A stretch of DNA of 51,850 nucleotides from Desulfurococcales archaeon (GTDB lineage: Archaea > Thermoproteota > Thermoprotei_A > Sulfolobales > NBVN01). Positions 1 through 8,731 of this stretch are shown here, piece after piece. Made by a program: the position numbers and the translations under genes. Location: the NCBI GenBank assembly GCA_027002995.1, contig JALWZB010000093.1, positions 1 to 51,850 of the forward strand, read 5' to 3'. Each line of letters begins with the position of its first letter. The stretch's first letter is position 1. The notes beneath the pieces were generated by a model. The model saw only the letters and a program-made list of their open reading frames with translations. It did no database searches and was not told the origin of the DNA.

Positions 1-923
1 CTCAACTTTATGATCACCCACGGTGGAGTTGAGGCTTCAACCTCTGCGACCTTCAAATTAACAGCCCTTCTGCGCGGCACTTTGAGTTCCAGGACAAGAG
101 GCCTCCCAGACCCCAGCATGCGGGCATCAGCATCTTCCCTGCCAGCCGCGTGAAGCTTTAGTTCCTCTGCATTGTATATTCGCGTGACCTTCCTGCAGGA
201 CTCCTCAATAGATAGTTCATAGTATTTGACCCCTCCTTCCCCTACCCATTCCATTTGAGATATAAATCTACCCAGCTTCACGTAATTGCCAAGTATGTAC
301 AAAGGTTGCGGTTGAACATTTACGGATAGGGAGTCTAAATCTAAAAGCACTACAGCATCGTAATGCTTGAAGTCCGGCTGTATACCTGTCAATAACTGTA
401 TTCTCTTCCCGACCTCCCTTTTGAGTTCCCTTGACACAGACTCCCAGTGCTCTATGCCTAAGTCCATTGCTAAGTTCTGTTCCCTCAACTCAACGCCCGA
501 GCCGGACTTAACCCCAACAACGAAGGATTTCGACTCCAGACCCTCGAGTTCTTGAGCCGCAATTAATGCTGCTTCGGATATGAAACGATCAAGGACGTTA
601 TTACATATGGCGCATGGTGCACAGCATTCTCCGATTTCCTTGTTCTCGTGGCGAGAGTAGCTACGTGCTAGCTCTGTGAAGGGATAACATGCGTTCTTAG
701 CTAGCTTAAGTATACAGGATCTAGCTCCCTCATCACCCGCCTTCGCCCTACTATGAAGTACCATGGAAAGTAGGATCTTTATGCCTCTGCCCCTTTCCGC
801 ATTAGAGAGTCCTCTCCCTAAGTTGGCGAAGAGCCTACCTAAGCACCTATCGCATAGGGGAACCCTTAGTAGTGCCTCCAGTGCCTTGCTAAGTAACTCG
901 TCCTCCTCGCCCTTAGAACCCAC
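1..923 (-). CDS. pus10: tRNA pseudouridine synthase Pus10 (partial, C-terminus beyond window)
   Basis: Pus10 makes pseudouridine 54/55 in archaeal tRNA. This gene is absent from the ORF track because its 3' end lies outside the window. Translating the minus strand from a GTG at 923 gives an open frame with the N-terminal zinc signature LCDRCLGR followed by a second CxxC..C cluster. Near the left edge is GREDADARMLGSGRP, the family's catalytic-Asp motif. About 307 codons are visible of a protein usually near 400. The start overlaps the srp54 stop by 11 nt, so the two are probably translationally coupled. The pus10-srp54 neighbourhood is also known in Sulfolobales. Identity is confident; the exact start is inferred. 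Confidence 0.9.
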   Translation of the reverse strand, partial: MGSKGEEDELLSKALEALLRVPLCDRCLGRLFANLGRGLSNAERGRGIKILLSMVLHSRAKAGDEGARSCILKLAKNACYPFTELARSYSRHENKEIGECCAPCAICNNVLDRFISEAALIAAQELEGLESKSFVVGVKSGSGVELREQNLAMDLGIEHWESVSRELKREVGKRIQLLTGIQPDFKHYDAVVLLDLDSLSVNVQPQPLYILGNYVKLGRFISQMEWVGEGGVKYYELSIEESCRKVTRIYNAEELKLHAAGREDADARMLGSGRPLVLELKVPRRRAVNLKVAEVEASTPPWVIIKL

Positions 924-2250
924 CTTTTATCCCCAGTTTCCTCAGTATCCCTTTCTTCCTCTTAATGTTCTTCAGCATTCTCCTAGTGTTTTCATAATAT
1001 GCTAGAAGCTCCCTCACGTCCTCTGGTCTGGTGCCTGAGCCTAAGGCTATTCTCTTTATCCTCCGCCTATCGATTATTGATGGGTTATCCAGTTCTTCAT
1101 AAGTCATTGATTCCATGATGTGTAGCCACTTATTCATCTTCTCTTCGGACAACCTGAGCTTCTCGTCGTCTAAGGGCATCATAGCGAGACCGGGGATCAT
1201 CTGAAGTACCTTACGCAGCGGCCCCATCCTCTTTAGCGACTTAATCTGGGCGTACATATCGCGTAGTGTAAGTCTACCAGTTAGTATTGCCTTCTCAAAA
1301 CGCTTCTCTAGTTCGGCGCTCTCCTCAAGAGCCCTAAACTTCTCAAGCAGAGTCTCTAGGTCGCCTAGACCAAGTAACCTAGCGACGAATTTCCTAGGGC
1401 TGAAGGGCTCTAGGTCCTCTATTTTCTCCCCATCCCCTATGAACTTTATGCGGGCCCCAGTCACTGAGACCGCAGATATAGCGCCACCTCCCTTAGCAGT
1501 GCCGTCTAACTTAGTAATTATTATTGAACCTATGGGAGTTCTTTCGTGGAACCTCCTAGCAAGGTCGTAGGCCTTCTGACCTAGGTAGGCGTCAATAACG
1601 AGAATTACTTCATTAGGTTTTATCGCGTCGGCAAGCTCACGCATCTCCCTAAGTAATTCTTCTTCCTCACCATAACCATGCCTTCCAGCAGTGTCTACGA
1701 TTATTACGTTCACTCCTTCACTGAGTAATTTCCTCACACCTCGCTTTGCAATGCCTACGGGGTCCTGGGAATCGCGTTCTCCGTAGAATGGAACACCTAT
1801 TTGCTCAGCTAGTTGCTTGAGCTGATCGTATGCTGCGGGACGGTACGTGTCGGTTGTTATTAATCCGACCCTGTATCCGCGTCGTTTGTAAAAGTATGCT
1901 AGCTTCCCTGCTGTAGTGGTCTTACCGCTTCCCTGGATTCCGACTAGCATCATAATCCATGGTAGCTTTTTGGGCAGGATTTCGGGAGCCTCTCCTCCAA
2001 AAAGCTCGACTAGGCTATCATATACTATCTTAACGAACCACTCACGCCTCAGTACTCCCGGCGGTGGTTCTGTTTTTAGAGCACGTTCCTTGATTTTTCG
2101 CGTTAGCTCCAGTACTACACGTACGTTAACATCGGCGCTGATCAGCGTTTTCTGGAGTTCCTTAATGAATTGATTTACGGCTTCCTCGTACTTCCCCTTA
2201 CCTTTCAGGAAGCTGGCTACGGCGCTTCGTAGTCGCTCTAGTCCCTTCAT
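913..2250 (-). CDS. srp54: Signal recognition particle protein SRP54
   Basis: GTPase of the signal recognition particle that binds signal peptides and 7S RNA and docks to FtsY at the membrane. The 445-residue protein shows the N helical bundle (about 1-90). The G domain has P-loop [41 protein letters not shown] and [14 protein letters not shown]-terminal M domain follows from about residue 300, with a basic tail. Length is normal for archaeal SRP54. The start overlaps the aIF5A stop in an ATGA arrangement and the stop overlaps pus10, giving a three-gene minus-strand operon. Confidence 0.97.
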   Translation of the reverse strand: MKGLERLRSAVASFLKGKGKYEEAVNQFIKELQKTLISADVNVRVVLELTRKIKERALKTEPPPGVLRREWFVKIVYDSLVELFGGEAPEILPKKLPWIMMLVGIQGSGKTTTAGKLAYFYKRRGYRVGLITTDTYRPAAYDQLKQLAEQIGVPFYGERDSQDPVGIAKRGVRKLLSEGVNVIIVDTAGRHGYGEEEELLREMRELADAIKPNEVILVIDAYLGQKAYDLARRFHERTPIGSIIITKLDGTAKGGGAISAVSVTGARIKFIGDGEKIEDLEPFSPRKFVARLLGLGDLETLLEKFRALEESAELEKRFEKAILTGRLTLRDMYAQIKSLKRMGPLRKVLQMIPGLAMMPLDDEKLRLSEEKMNKWLHIMESMTYEELDNPSIIDRRRIKRIALGSGTRPEDVRELLAYYENTRRMLKNIKRKKGILRKLGIKGGF

Positions 2251-2654
2251 TTGGCTCCCTTAAGCACTCTCATGATTTTCCTTCTACCCATCACAACCCA
2301 GTATTCGACCTCAGCACCCGGTTCAAGTTTCGCGCGTATGTCCTCCTCACCTGGCATGTCAACCTCGAATGTTTCATATGTCTCGAGATCCATTAACTGA
2401 ACGGTGTCCCCAGTCACAGCTATTACTTGGGCGTTCCTCTTGTCAATTATTGGGACCTCAACCCTCTGGCTCACGGGGGCAACTAAGGTTCTCTTGTTTC
2501 CAGTGAATATCCCTATAGCAACAACGTGTGCTTTAGCACTACCGTGCTTGCCAGTCTTAGCCTTACTCATCTCAACGATTCTGCATGGCTCGCCATTTAT
2601 TACAATGAAGTTCCCTACCTTCAAGCTCCCAAGTTCAGCGTACATCGTGCTCAT
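2247..2654 (-). CDS. eif5a: Translation initiation/elongation factor 5A (aIF5A)
   Basis: Ribosome-binding factor that relieves stalling at difficult peptide bonds and carries the deoxyhypusine or hypusine modification. The hypusine-site loop is visible as [15 protein letters not shown], with the modified Lys between TG and HG. The N-terminal SH3-like barrel and C-terminal OB fold fit the 135-residue length. It is the promoter-proximal gene of the aIF5A-srp54-pus10 minus-strand operon, with a 4-nt overlap into srp54. MSTMYAEL offers two close ATG starts (first or fourth codon). Confidence 0.96.
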   Translation of the reverse strand: MSTMYAELGSLKVGNFIVINGEPCRIVEMSKAKTGKHGSAKAHVVAIGIFTGNKRTLVAPVSQRVEVPIIDKRNAQVIAVTGDTVQLMDLETYETFEVDMPGEEDIRAKLEPGAEVEYWVVMGRRKIMRVLKGAK

Positions 2655-2754
2655 GTAATCAACACCTCAAACCTTACCTTAGGTGTGAGCTTAAAAATAG
2701 TTTTCAATGCCGACTGATGTGCTAGGATATCAACAATAATGTATAAGGTGATTA

Positions 2755-2847
2755 TGGCGCCGCGGCCGGGATTTGAACCCGGGTCACGGGCTGTCTGCGT
2801 GGGCCCTCGACAGGCCCGCATACTGGGCCGGGCTATACTACCGCGGC
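2755..2847 (-). tRNA. tRNA-Asp(GTC) with 15-nt intron, CCA encoded
   Basis: On the minus strand the acceptor GCCGCGG pairs with CCGCGGC. There is a D arm, a T arm CCGGG-TTCAAAT-CCCGG, discriminator G and an encoded CCA at 2755-2757. The anticodon stem CGGGC/GCCCG closes a loop beginning CTGTC, giving anticodon GTC. A 15-nt insert at 2793-2807 lies between nucleotides 37 and 38, the canonical archaeal intron position cut by the splicing endonuclease. An AT-rich TTAATATA element about 29 nt upstream of the 5' end is a plausible TATA box. Confidence 0.95.
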
Positions 2848-2945
2848 ACCGCCAAGACCCTAATTTGTTAGGGGTATATTAAGGTTACTCCACCATCAAG
2901 ACTAAATAATAGTGTTTGACCACATCATTAAGGTAGGAGGTGTTA

Positions 2946-4409
2946 GTGTTGCCAGACATGCGATTCGTGTATAATGACTTGGGTAGGGAGTTCGGACGGT
3001 GGTTTGACTGGATCATAGGGGCGGCGGAGATCTACGACTACGGTAGGTACCCTGTTAAGGGCATGGGTGTTTGGATGCCCTATGGATTCCGTTTAAGAAG
3101 GTACGTTATTGAGTTACTGAGGGAAGTTCTTGATTCGAGGGGGCACGAGGAAATACTTCTCCCGTTGCTGATACCGGACTTCATTCTAGCGAAGGAGTCT
3201 GAGCACATACGTGGTTTTGAGGGGCAGGTATACTGGGTCACGCGGGGCGGCTTCGAAGAACTTGACGTGAAGTTAGCATTAAGGCCCACAAGCGAGACGC
3301 CTCTGTCCTATATGGAGTCGTTCTGGATTAAGAGCTACAAGCAACTTCCTAAGAAGTACTACCAGATAGTCAGTATGTTTAGGTATGAAACTAAAGCAAC
3401 GCGCCCGATGCTGCGTGTGAGAGAAGTTACGATGTTCAAGGAGGCGCACACGGTACACGAGGACTTCGACGATAGTGAGAGGCAGGTGCTAGAGGCCATA
3501 GAGGCATACAAGGAGTTCTTCGACAAGTTGGGCATCCCGTACGTCATATCGAAAAGGCCTGAATGGGATAAGTTCGCTGGAGCCATATACACGATAGCGT
3601 TCGACACACTAATGCCTGACGGTAAGGCCCTCCAAATAGGGACCGTCCATAATCTAGGCCAGAACTTCACTAAGGTATTCGAGGTCAGGATTCAGAGAAG
3701 GGATCAGTCAATAGATTACGCCTGGCAAACATCGTACGGCGTCTCGGAGCGAGTGGTAGCGTCATTAATAAGTGTGCACGGGGACTCCAAAGGATTAAGA
3801 ATCCTATACAAAATAGCGCCAATACAGGTCGTGATCATACCTATACCCGCAGGATCAAGCAAGGAGAAGGAAGCAGTGATTAAGGAAGCCCACGCATTAC
3901 GTGAGGGGCTCCTAAAGGAGGGAATCAGGGTGCATGTAGATGATGACCCAGATAGGACGCCAGGCGAGAAGTACAACATCTGGGAAATGAAAGGCGTGCC
4001 TATAAGGCTAGAGATAGGGCCTAAGGAGCTACGGGAGGGAACAGTCACGGTATTTAGAAGGGACAAGAAGGTAAGAGTACGTGTAAAAATAGAGGAGCTT
4101 GCTGATTTCATTAAGAGGTTGGGGAAGGAGATAGATGAAGAGCTGAAGAAGCAAGCATGGGAGAAGTTCAAGTCAAAAGTAAAGATGTTCAGTAAGGTGG
4201 AGGACGCTAAGAAATTCTTCGAGCAGGACGTCGGGATAGTTGAGATCCCGTGGTGCGGGAAGGAAGAATGTGCCAGTGAGGTTGCCGAGGCACTCGGCGC
4301 GGATGCGCTAGGAACGCCCCTCGATAAGGACGTAGATGTTAGCGGCATGAAATGCCCTACATGCGGAGCGCCAGCTGTGACACTAATGAGATATGCTAAG
4401 AAGTACTGA
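2946..4409 (+). CDS. proS: Prolyl-tRNA synthetase, archaeal/eukaryotic type
   Basis: Class II aminoacyl-tRNA synthetase charging tRNA-Pro. Class II motifs are visible: [17 protein letters not shown] early, the RPTSE motif ([12 protein letters not shown]), and [23 protein letters not shown] as motif 2. An anticodon-binding domain follows after about residue 285. The archaeal C-terminal zinc extension has paired cysteines (WCGKEEC and CPTCG), and the protein ends in a typical Tyr. The ORF-track GTG at 2940 overlaps the GGAGG ribosome-binding site (2936-2940), so GTG 2946 or TTG 2949 is the more likely start. First gene of a plus-strand translation cluster. Confidence 0.95.
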   Translation: MLPDMRFVYNDLGREFGRWFDWIIGAAEIYDYGRYPVKGMGVWMPYGFRLRRYVIELLREVLDSRGHEEILLPLLIPDFILAKESEHIRGFEGQVYWVTRGGFEELDVKLALRPTSETPLSYMESFWIKSYKQLPKKYYQIVSMFRYETKATRPMLRVREVTMFKEAHTVHEDFDDSERQVLEAIEAYKEFFDKLGIPYVISKRPEWDKFAGAIYTIAFDTLMPDGKALQIGTVHNLGQNFTKVFEVRIQRRDQSIDYAWQTSYGVSERVVASLISVHGDSKGLRILYKIAPIQVVIIPIPAGSSKEKEAVIKEAHALREGLLKEGIRVHVDDDPDRTPGEKYNIWEMKGVPIRLEIGPKELREGTVTVFRRDKKVRVRVKIEELADFIKRLGKEIDEELKKQAWEKFKSKVKMFSKVEDAKKFFEQDVGIVEIPWCGKEECASEVAEALGADALGTPLDKDVDVSGMKCPTCGAPAVTLMRYAKKY

Positions 4410-4510
4410 GGCAAGGAGCTTTTTCGAGGAGTAGCTTAATAGTCCATAGCACTTTATATGCGTAGTAAAGATTAAATATACGGTCTAAAGAGACCTAGAG
4501 GTGCAGGGTT

Positions 4511-4795
4511 GTGCCCAAGAAACGTGAAAATAGGGGTAGGCATAAAGGCGGTAAAGGCTCTGTGAGGATGATTCAGTGCGACCAGTGTGGTCGCATGGTA
4601 CCTGAAGACAAGGCAATATGTGTAACAAGATGGTACTCTCCCGTAGATCCCCAGCTAGCTGCCGAACTCGAGAAGAAGGGCGCGATAATAGCGAGATACC
4701 CTGTAAGGAAGTGCTATTGTGTGAGTTGCGCTGTCTTCCTGGGTATCGTTAAGGTCAGGTCCGAGGAAGAGCGGAAGAGAAGGAGAGCAAGATAA
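4511..4795 (+). CDS. rps26e: 30S ribosomal protein S26e
   Basis: Small-subunit protein near the mRNA exit, found in eukaryotes and in Thermoproteota-type archaea. It starts with basic PKKRENRGRHKGGKG and continues with QCDQCGRMVPEDKAI and a second pair CYCVSC, forming the family's zinc site. Length of 94 residues is normal. The start is GTG just after an AGGTGCAGGG stretch. An AT-rich element near 4470-4480 sits about 27 nt before the expected transcription start. Confidence 0.94.
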   Translation: MPKKRENRGRHKGGKGSVRMIQCDQCGRMVPEDKAICVTRWYSPVDPQLAAELEKKGAIIARYPVRKCYCVSCAVFLGIVKVRSEEERKRRRAR

Positions 4796-4842
4796 ACTAT
4801 TTAGGGCTGGATTAAACCCCTATTCAGGTGTGGTGAGGAGCT

Positions 4843-5133
4843 GTGAAAATCCCGAAGAAGATAAGAACGTACTGCCCTCGGTGTAAGACACACACAGTAC
4901 ATAGCGTAACAATCTACAAGGCTGGAAAGAGAAGGGCATTGGCTGAGGGTCAGCGCAGATATGAGAGGAAAAATAAGGGATACGGTAGCAAGAGGAAGCC
5001 TGAACAGAAGAGAATGGCTAAGGTCACGAAGAAAGTTGTGTTGAAGCTCAAGTGCTCTCAGTGCGGATACATAAGCCACAGGAAGGGCATTCGCCTGAAG
5101 AAGGCAGAACTCGTGGAGGTTGTTAGGGGATGA
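4843..5133 (+). CDS. rpl44e: 50S ribosomal protein L44e
   Basis: Zinc-binding large-subunit protein at the tRNA E site. It has the classic [18 protein letters not shown] start, a central [12 protein letters not shown] segment and a second CSQCGY pair. The 96-residue length matches archaeal L44e. The GTG start is preceded by GGTGAGGAG. It overlaps rps27e by four nucleotides (ATGA), as in many archaea, so the two proteins are co-translated. Confidence 0.96.
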   Translation: MKIPKKIRTYCPRCKTHTVHSVTIYKAGKRRALAEGQRRYERKNKGYGSKRKPEQKRMAKVTKKVVLKLKCSQCGYISHRKGIRLKKAELVEVVRG

Positions 5134-5327
5134 AGAAGCGTAAGATCCTAATACCAATGCCTAAGTCGAGGTTCGTGAAGGTAAAGTGCCCATCTTGCGG
5201 TAACGAGCAAATAATATTTGATCATGCAACGTTCCCTGCAAGGTGTTTAGTCTGCGGAACAGTCCTCGTAGAACCTACGGGCGGCAAAGCGAAAATCTTA
5301 GGGGATATTGTTAAGATCCTAGGGTAA
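5130..5327 (+). CDS. rps27e: 30S ribosomal protein S27e
   Basis: Small zinc-ribbon ribosomal protein of 65 residues. The zinc ribbon is [24 protein letters not shown], followed by PTGGKAKI, a conserved C-terminal run of the family. The ATG start overlaps the rpl44e stop. This is the last gene of the S26e-L44e-S27e ribosomal set; about 120 nt separate it from aIF2-alpha, which has its own TATA element. Confidence 0.95.
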   Translation: MKKRKILIPMPKSRFVKVKCPSCGNEQIIFDHATFPARCLVCGTVLVEPTGGKAKILGDIVKILG

Positions 5328-5446
5328 GACCTGTTTTAAAGCTGTTTTAATGACGTGTAATTACGCCTAAGTACTAGCACGTTTCTAGTGGTGGCGGCCT
5401 CACTTATATTAAGCAGTCAGCGTATAGTATGCAGGCGGTGAAGACC

Positions 5447-6247
5447 ATGGTGAGGAAGCGTAAGCCCATGCCAAGAGTTGGGGAACTAGTCATAGGAACA
5501 GTTAAGAAGATCTTTGATTACGGTGCATACCTTAATCTAGACGAGTACAATAATCACGAGGCGTACCTACCCTGGTCAGAGGTAAGTTCTAAGTGGGTGA
5601 AGGACATACGTGACTTCCTAAGAGAGGGTCAGAAGGTAGTTGTTAAGGTAATACGTGTTGACAGGCGTCGTGGACACATAGATGTCTCACTAAAGAGAGT
5701 CAACGCATCCGAACAGAGAAGAAAAATGCTAGAGTTCAGGAGGGCTCAAAGAGCTGAAAAGATGCTTGAAATAGTGGCTAAGAAACTCGGGAAAACCCTC
5801 GACGATGCCTACAGGGATGTGGGGTGGAAGCTAGAGGACTATTACGGAGAGATATTCTACGGTTTCGAAGAAGCGGCATACCGTGGGGAAGGAGCATTAC
5901 GTGAAGCCGGAGTACCTGAAGAATGGATCCCAGCGCTAATGGAGGAAATACGGAAGCATATACGCATAAAGCGCATTAAAATAAGGGGGCTTGTAGCGCT
6001 AGTGAGTACGGCCCCAGATGGTGTCGAGCATATAAGGACAGCCTTCACAGCACCACTAAAGAAAATTGAAATACCGCCTGATACTAATGTGAGGATATAC
6101 ACTGTCGGCGCACCCAGGTACAGGGTGGAAGTTACCTCAACAGACTACAAAAAGGCAGAGAGGGTGCTCTCCGAATACATACGTAGTATACAAGATTACG
6201 CGAAGCGCTTCAACATGATCTTCGCTTACGAGAGGGAGAAAAGCTAA
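5447..6247 (+). CDS. eif2a: Translation initiation factor aIF2 subunit alpha
   Basis: Alpha subunit of the heterotrimeric aIF2 that brings Met-tRNAi to the ribosome. The N-terminal S1-type OB domain is clear (GELVIGTVKKIFDYGAYLNLDEY..EAYLPWSEVS). A helical domain follows and then the alpha/beta C-terminal domain ending in RFNMIFAYERE. The ORF-track start is ATG 5429. A TATA-like CTTATATT at 5403-5410 predicts transcription from about 5433, and GGTGAAG precedes ATG 5447, so I prefer 5447; this gives 266 residues, a common archaeal length. The stop overlaps the nop10 start by one base. Confidence 0.94.
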   Translation: MVRKRKPMPRVGELVIGTVKKIFDYGAYLNLDEYNNHEAYLPWSEVSSKWVKDIRDFLREGQKVVVKVIRVDRRRGHIDVSLKRVNASEQRRKMLEFRRAQRAEKMLEIVAKKLGKTLDDAYRDVGWKLEDYYGEIFYGFEEAAYRGEGALREAGVPEEWIPALMEEIRKHIRIKRIKIRGLVALVSTAPDGVEHIRTAFTAPLKKIEIPPDTNVRIYTVGAPRYRVEVTSTDYKKAERVLSEYIRSIQDYAKRFNMIFAYEREKS

Positions 6248-6426
6248 TGAAGTTCCTACTTAGGAAGTGCCCTGTATGTGGCAGGTATACGTTAAAGGAG
6301 AAATGTCCTACGTGTAACACGAGTACTAAGGTGGCACACCCACCCAGGTTTTCTCCTCAAGACAAGTACGTGAGGTACCGAGTAGTACTGCGAGAGCTAG
6401 AGCACCAAAAGGAATCAAGTAATTAG
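6247..6426 (+). CDS. nop10: H/ACA ribonucleoprotein protein Nop10
   Basis: Small scaffold protein of H/ACA guide RNPs that helps Cbf5 pseudouridylate rRNA. It is 59 residues, just under the ORF-track cutoff, so it is not listed there. It begins MKFLLRKCPVCGRYTLKEKCPTCNT, the Nop10 zinc ribbon, followed by HPPRFSPQDKYVRYR, the conserved linear Cbf5-binding segment. The start is a TAATG overlap with aIF2-alpha; the aIF2-alpha-nop10 pairing is widespread in archaea. Confidence 0.96.
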   Translation: MKFLLRKCPVCGRYTLKEKCPTCNTSTKVAHPPRFSPQDKYVRYRVVLRELEHQKESSN

Positions 6427-6475
6427 TGTAGCTACACTAATTTCCACAATAGATCATATACATCATATACACCCA

Positions 6476-7030
6476 TCACAGTGGTGTATCTTTCAATCCC
6501 AAGAGGTAGGCAATGAGGTTTGTGAGAGGATGTAGAACCATAACTATGTATATTCCTAGAGCTAAGTCCACCAAAGTTACCCTTATACCTACAGCATTAT
6601 CAACCCTGAGTATAGACACTAGGATATAGGCAACAAGAATGAAACTCAACTGATCCATGGGTATGAAAGGGTCCCCTGAACGTATACTTAAGCGTCGCTT
6701 GACAAAGGAATTTAAGGAGTCCCCTATCATTGCACCGACACCAGATACTGCTCCGTACGTAATCCACGCAATATCATGGGTCACTGAGGCGTACACACAT
6801 CCCACAAGGAGACCTCCGGCAACTCCGGCGATGAACCCTTCAACGGACTTATTCTTACCCAGCAACCTTTTGCCGTCAACAAACTTCAAGCCGAAGTCTA
6901 AGGGGTGTCTCTCACGTATGACTCCACTAACGATTACAGGCAATGCATTAGCAACCATTGCTGGCAAAAATATGAATGCAGACCGCAGGAGTGCATACTC
7001 AAACGTTATTAGCCAGCTTAACACCTTCAT
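6476..7030 (-). CDS. carS: CDP-archaeol synthase (CarS, DUF46)
   Basis: Integral membrane enzyme that activates digeranylgeranyl glycerol phosphate with CTP in archaeal lipid synthesis. About five hydrophobic segments are visible. The family signature is DFGLKFVDGKRLLGKNKSVEGF, followed by GDSLNSFVKRRLSIRSGDPFIPMDQLSF with the acidic catalytic residues. The ORF-track start at 7108 runs through the upstream gene. ATG 7030, preceded by GAGGTGGG, gives MKVLSWLITFEYALLRSAF as first membrane helix and a 184-residue protein. It overlaps the RadA-like gene by 32 nt. Confidence 0.9.
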   Translation of the reverse strand: MKVLSWLITFEYALLRSAFIFLPAMVANALPVIVSGVIRERHPLDFGLKFVDGKRLLGKNKSVEGFIAGVAGGLLVGCVYASVTHDIAWITYGAVSGVGAMIGDSLNSFVKRRLSIRSGDPFIPMDQLSFILVAYILVSILRVDNAVGIRVTLVDLALGIYIVMVLHPLTNLIAYLLGLKDTPL

Positions 7031-7631
7031 CACCCACCTCAAACCTCGTCCTCTTACCAGCCCATGAGTCTGGGTAGTTAAATATAAGCTCACCCTTACC
7101 GGGACCAATTCTCTCGCACTTAATCACTATGTCACTCCAAAATGATATCAGGGTGTCACCACTGATCTCCTCCTCACCCGTAGGTGCAGTACGTACTTGA
7201 GCAGTAACGAGTACTAAGGCTCTATCCTGATGAGCTATATGGGAAAGCAGTGCAAGGATAGTATTGAACATTACGTTAGCGTACTTTAACTTCAAGACTT
7301 CAGCCCGGTAGAAGTTATTGATTGAGTCGATAGCTAGGTACTTCACTCTCAAACCCGACAGGAGTACGTCAAGCACGAGCTTAAGGAGATGCTCCCCGCT
7401 TACCGCATAAGCTAGGAAGCATTGAGGCCCTAGGTCATATCTTCTAAGTAAGTTAAGGTAATGGGGTCCCTCTGTACTTATGAAGTAACATGCTTCACCA
7501 TCAGCAAGGTCCCTGCAGGTGATTTCCATGAGTTGCATTGCTATGTTAGTCTTGCCTGAGCCAGCAACACCGTATAGCACCGTGAGGTGCCCACTCATTA
7601 ACCTGGCAAGTTCCTCCCATGTCAACGTCAT
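6999..7631 (-). CDS. RadA-like RecA-fold ATPase (RadA paralogue, crenarchaeal RadC type)
   Basis: Single-domain RecA-superfamily ATPase of 210 residues. Walker A is GVAGSGKTNIAMQ at about 20-32 and Walker B is VKYLAIDSI near 95. The later RecA-core segment LVLVTAQVRT is also visible. It lacks the N-terminal helix-hairpin-helix domain of true RadA, so it resembles the archaeal RadA paralogues that modulate recombinase loading. A KaiC-like role cannot be excluded from sequence alone. It overlaps carS downstream, and the opposite-strand RNase-H-fold gene begins 44 nt upstream. Confidence 0.8.
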   Translation of the reverse strand: MTLTWEELARLMSGHLTVLYGVAGSGKTNIAMQLMEITCRDLADGEACYFISTEGPHYLNLLRRYDLGPQCFLAYAVSGEHLLKLVLDVLLSGLRVKYLAIDSINNFYRAEVLKLKYANVMFNTILALLSHIAHQDRALVLVTAQVRTAPTGEEEISGDTLISFWSDIVIKCERIGPGKGELIFNYPDSWAGKRTRFEVGDEGVKLANNV

Positions 7632-7675
7632 TTACTGTCGAAGTAACTTATTAACGCGTAAAAATAAAACCCATC

Positions 7676-8320
7676 GTGAGAGGTCGAAGGTTGAGGACTT
7701 CAGGATCTCGGGACATTAAGGCTGTAATATGTGACCCAAGGCTAATGAGGAAATTCGCTAAATTAGCGGGCGAACTAGGTTTAACTTACTCTGTCCCGAA
7801 AGAGGTGGGCGTTAAGGTGTCAGCAGACATAATCATCATAGATAACGAGTGCCTAGAACATTACGAAATAAATTCAAACGCAGCATACCTTGTGACCAAC
7901 AGTAACGTAGAGAATGTGGTTTCAGAAGTAGCTGGTGTAAGGAGGGCTTCAGTGCTGATGGTGGGTGTGGACTTGGGGGCTAGTATCGCTTATGCTGCGT
8001 TCGCTGACAAGGAGTTGGTTAGTGCAGGTAAGGTGCGTGAACCCAAGGATTTCTTCCAGAGGCTAAGGGAGCTAATGAGTTTCATAGAGCCTCGCAAAGT
8101 AATAATCAAGGTAGGACTACCAGAGACTAACAATGCGGATGAAGTTCTTGATGAAGTGATAGAAGGACTCTTAAAGATGGGATGCATCACATACTTAGTT
8201 GATGAAAGTAAGACGTCTACTGAAGCCCCTAAGATAGCGTTAAGAAGATTGAACGTGAAGGACGATGACATATTAGCGGCTATAAACATAGCTCTTAGGA
8301 GCGGTATGAGGGTTACCTAA
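7676..8320 (+). CDS. Predicted RNase-H-fold protein, RuvC/YqgF-like (uncharacterised)
   Basis: I do not recognise a named family. From about residue 92 the protein shows MVGVDLGASIAYAAF, a first RNase-H strand with a conserved Asp. KVIIKVGLP and CITYLVDESKTS follow. Near the end DDDILAAINIALRSG resembles the last acidic helix of RuvC/YqgF nucleases. The N-terminal 90 residues look like a separate small alpha/beta domain. The start is GTG 7676, about 27 nt from a CTTATTA element, so it may be leaderless. Function as a nuclease is inference from fold-like motifs only. Confidence 0.6.
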   Translation: MRGRRLRTSGSRDIKAVICDPRLMRKFAKLAGELGLTYSVPKEVGVKVSADIIIIDNECLEHYEINSNAAYLVTNSNVENVVSEVAGVRRASVLMVGVDLGASIAYAAFADKELVSAGKVREPKDFFQRLRELMSFIEPRKVIIKVGLPETNNADEVLDEVIEGLLKMGCITYLVDESKTSTEAPKIALRRLNVKDDDILAAINIALRSGMRVT

Positions 8321-8344
8321 GCGTAACGTTATGAGGTGTTGCGA

Positions 8345-8689
8345 GTGCCGGGCGGGCCACCTTGGAGATGGCGTAGATGGATGGGAAGAGGCAGGATGCC
8401 TAAGCCGAGATTCATTCATACCCCTTTAAGAGGGTATGCCTACGTACCTTCACCTGCGGTGCCCCCAGGTATGGATTATGAGGAAATACTCCCTGACGAG
8501 CTTGAGGCGCTGCGTTTAGTGTATGTAGAGAAGAAATCGCAAAGTGAGGCTGCTCAAATAATGGGTGTTTCTAGGGGTACGGTATGGCGGTTGCTGGATA
8601 GCGGCCGGAGCAAGTTGGTGAAAGCATTGATTTCAGGCAAGGCTATAGTAGTGGTTCCGCCTCAGCCTGAACACTCTTCGCCAGAGTAA
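8345..8689 (+). CDS. DUF134/UPF0251 family DNA-binding protein
   Basis: Small helix-turn-helix protein. The N-terminal part has the family's RWRRWMGRGRMPKPRF and PLRGYAYVP sequence. The acidic LPDELEALRLVYVEKKSQSEAAQIMGVSRGTVWRLLDSGR forms a sigma-70 region 4-like HTH. It is presumably a transcription regulator of unknown target. The ORF-track start GTG 8336 lies inside the GAGGTG ribosome-binding site, so GTG 8345 (MPGGPPWRW) is preferred, giving 114 residues. It lies 25 nt downstream of the RNase-H-fold gene and is probably co-transcribed with it. Confidence 0.85.
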   Translation: MPGGPPWRWRRWMGRGRMPKPRFIHTPLRGYAYVPSPAVPPGMDYEEILPDELEALRLVYVEKKSQSEAAQIMGVSRGTVWRLLDSGRSKLVKALISGKAIVVVPPQPEHSSPE

Positions 8690-8731
8690 GTGCTACTTAA
8701 GTTAACCAGGTCTTCTCATAGCAAATCATGG

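Noticed and set aside
3716-4414. 232-residue minus-strand ORF inside proS
   Set aside because: Shadow frame of a well-supported essential gene; Ser-rich composition typical of antisense frames in this genome.
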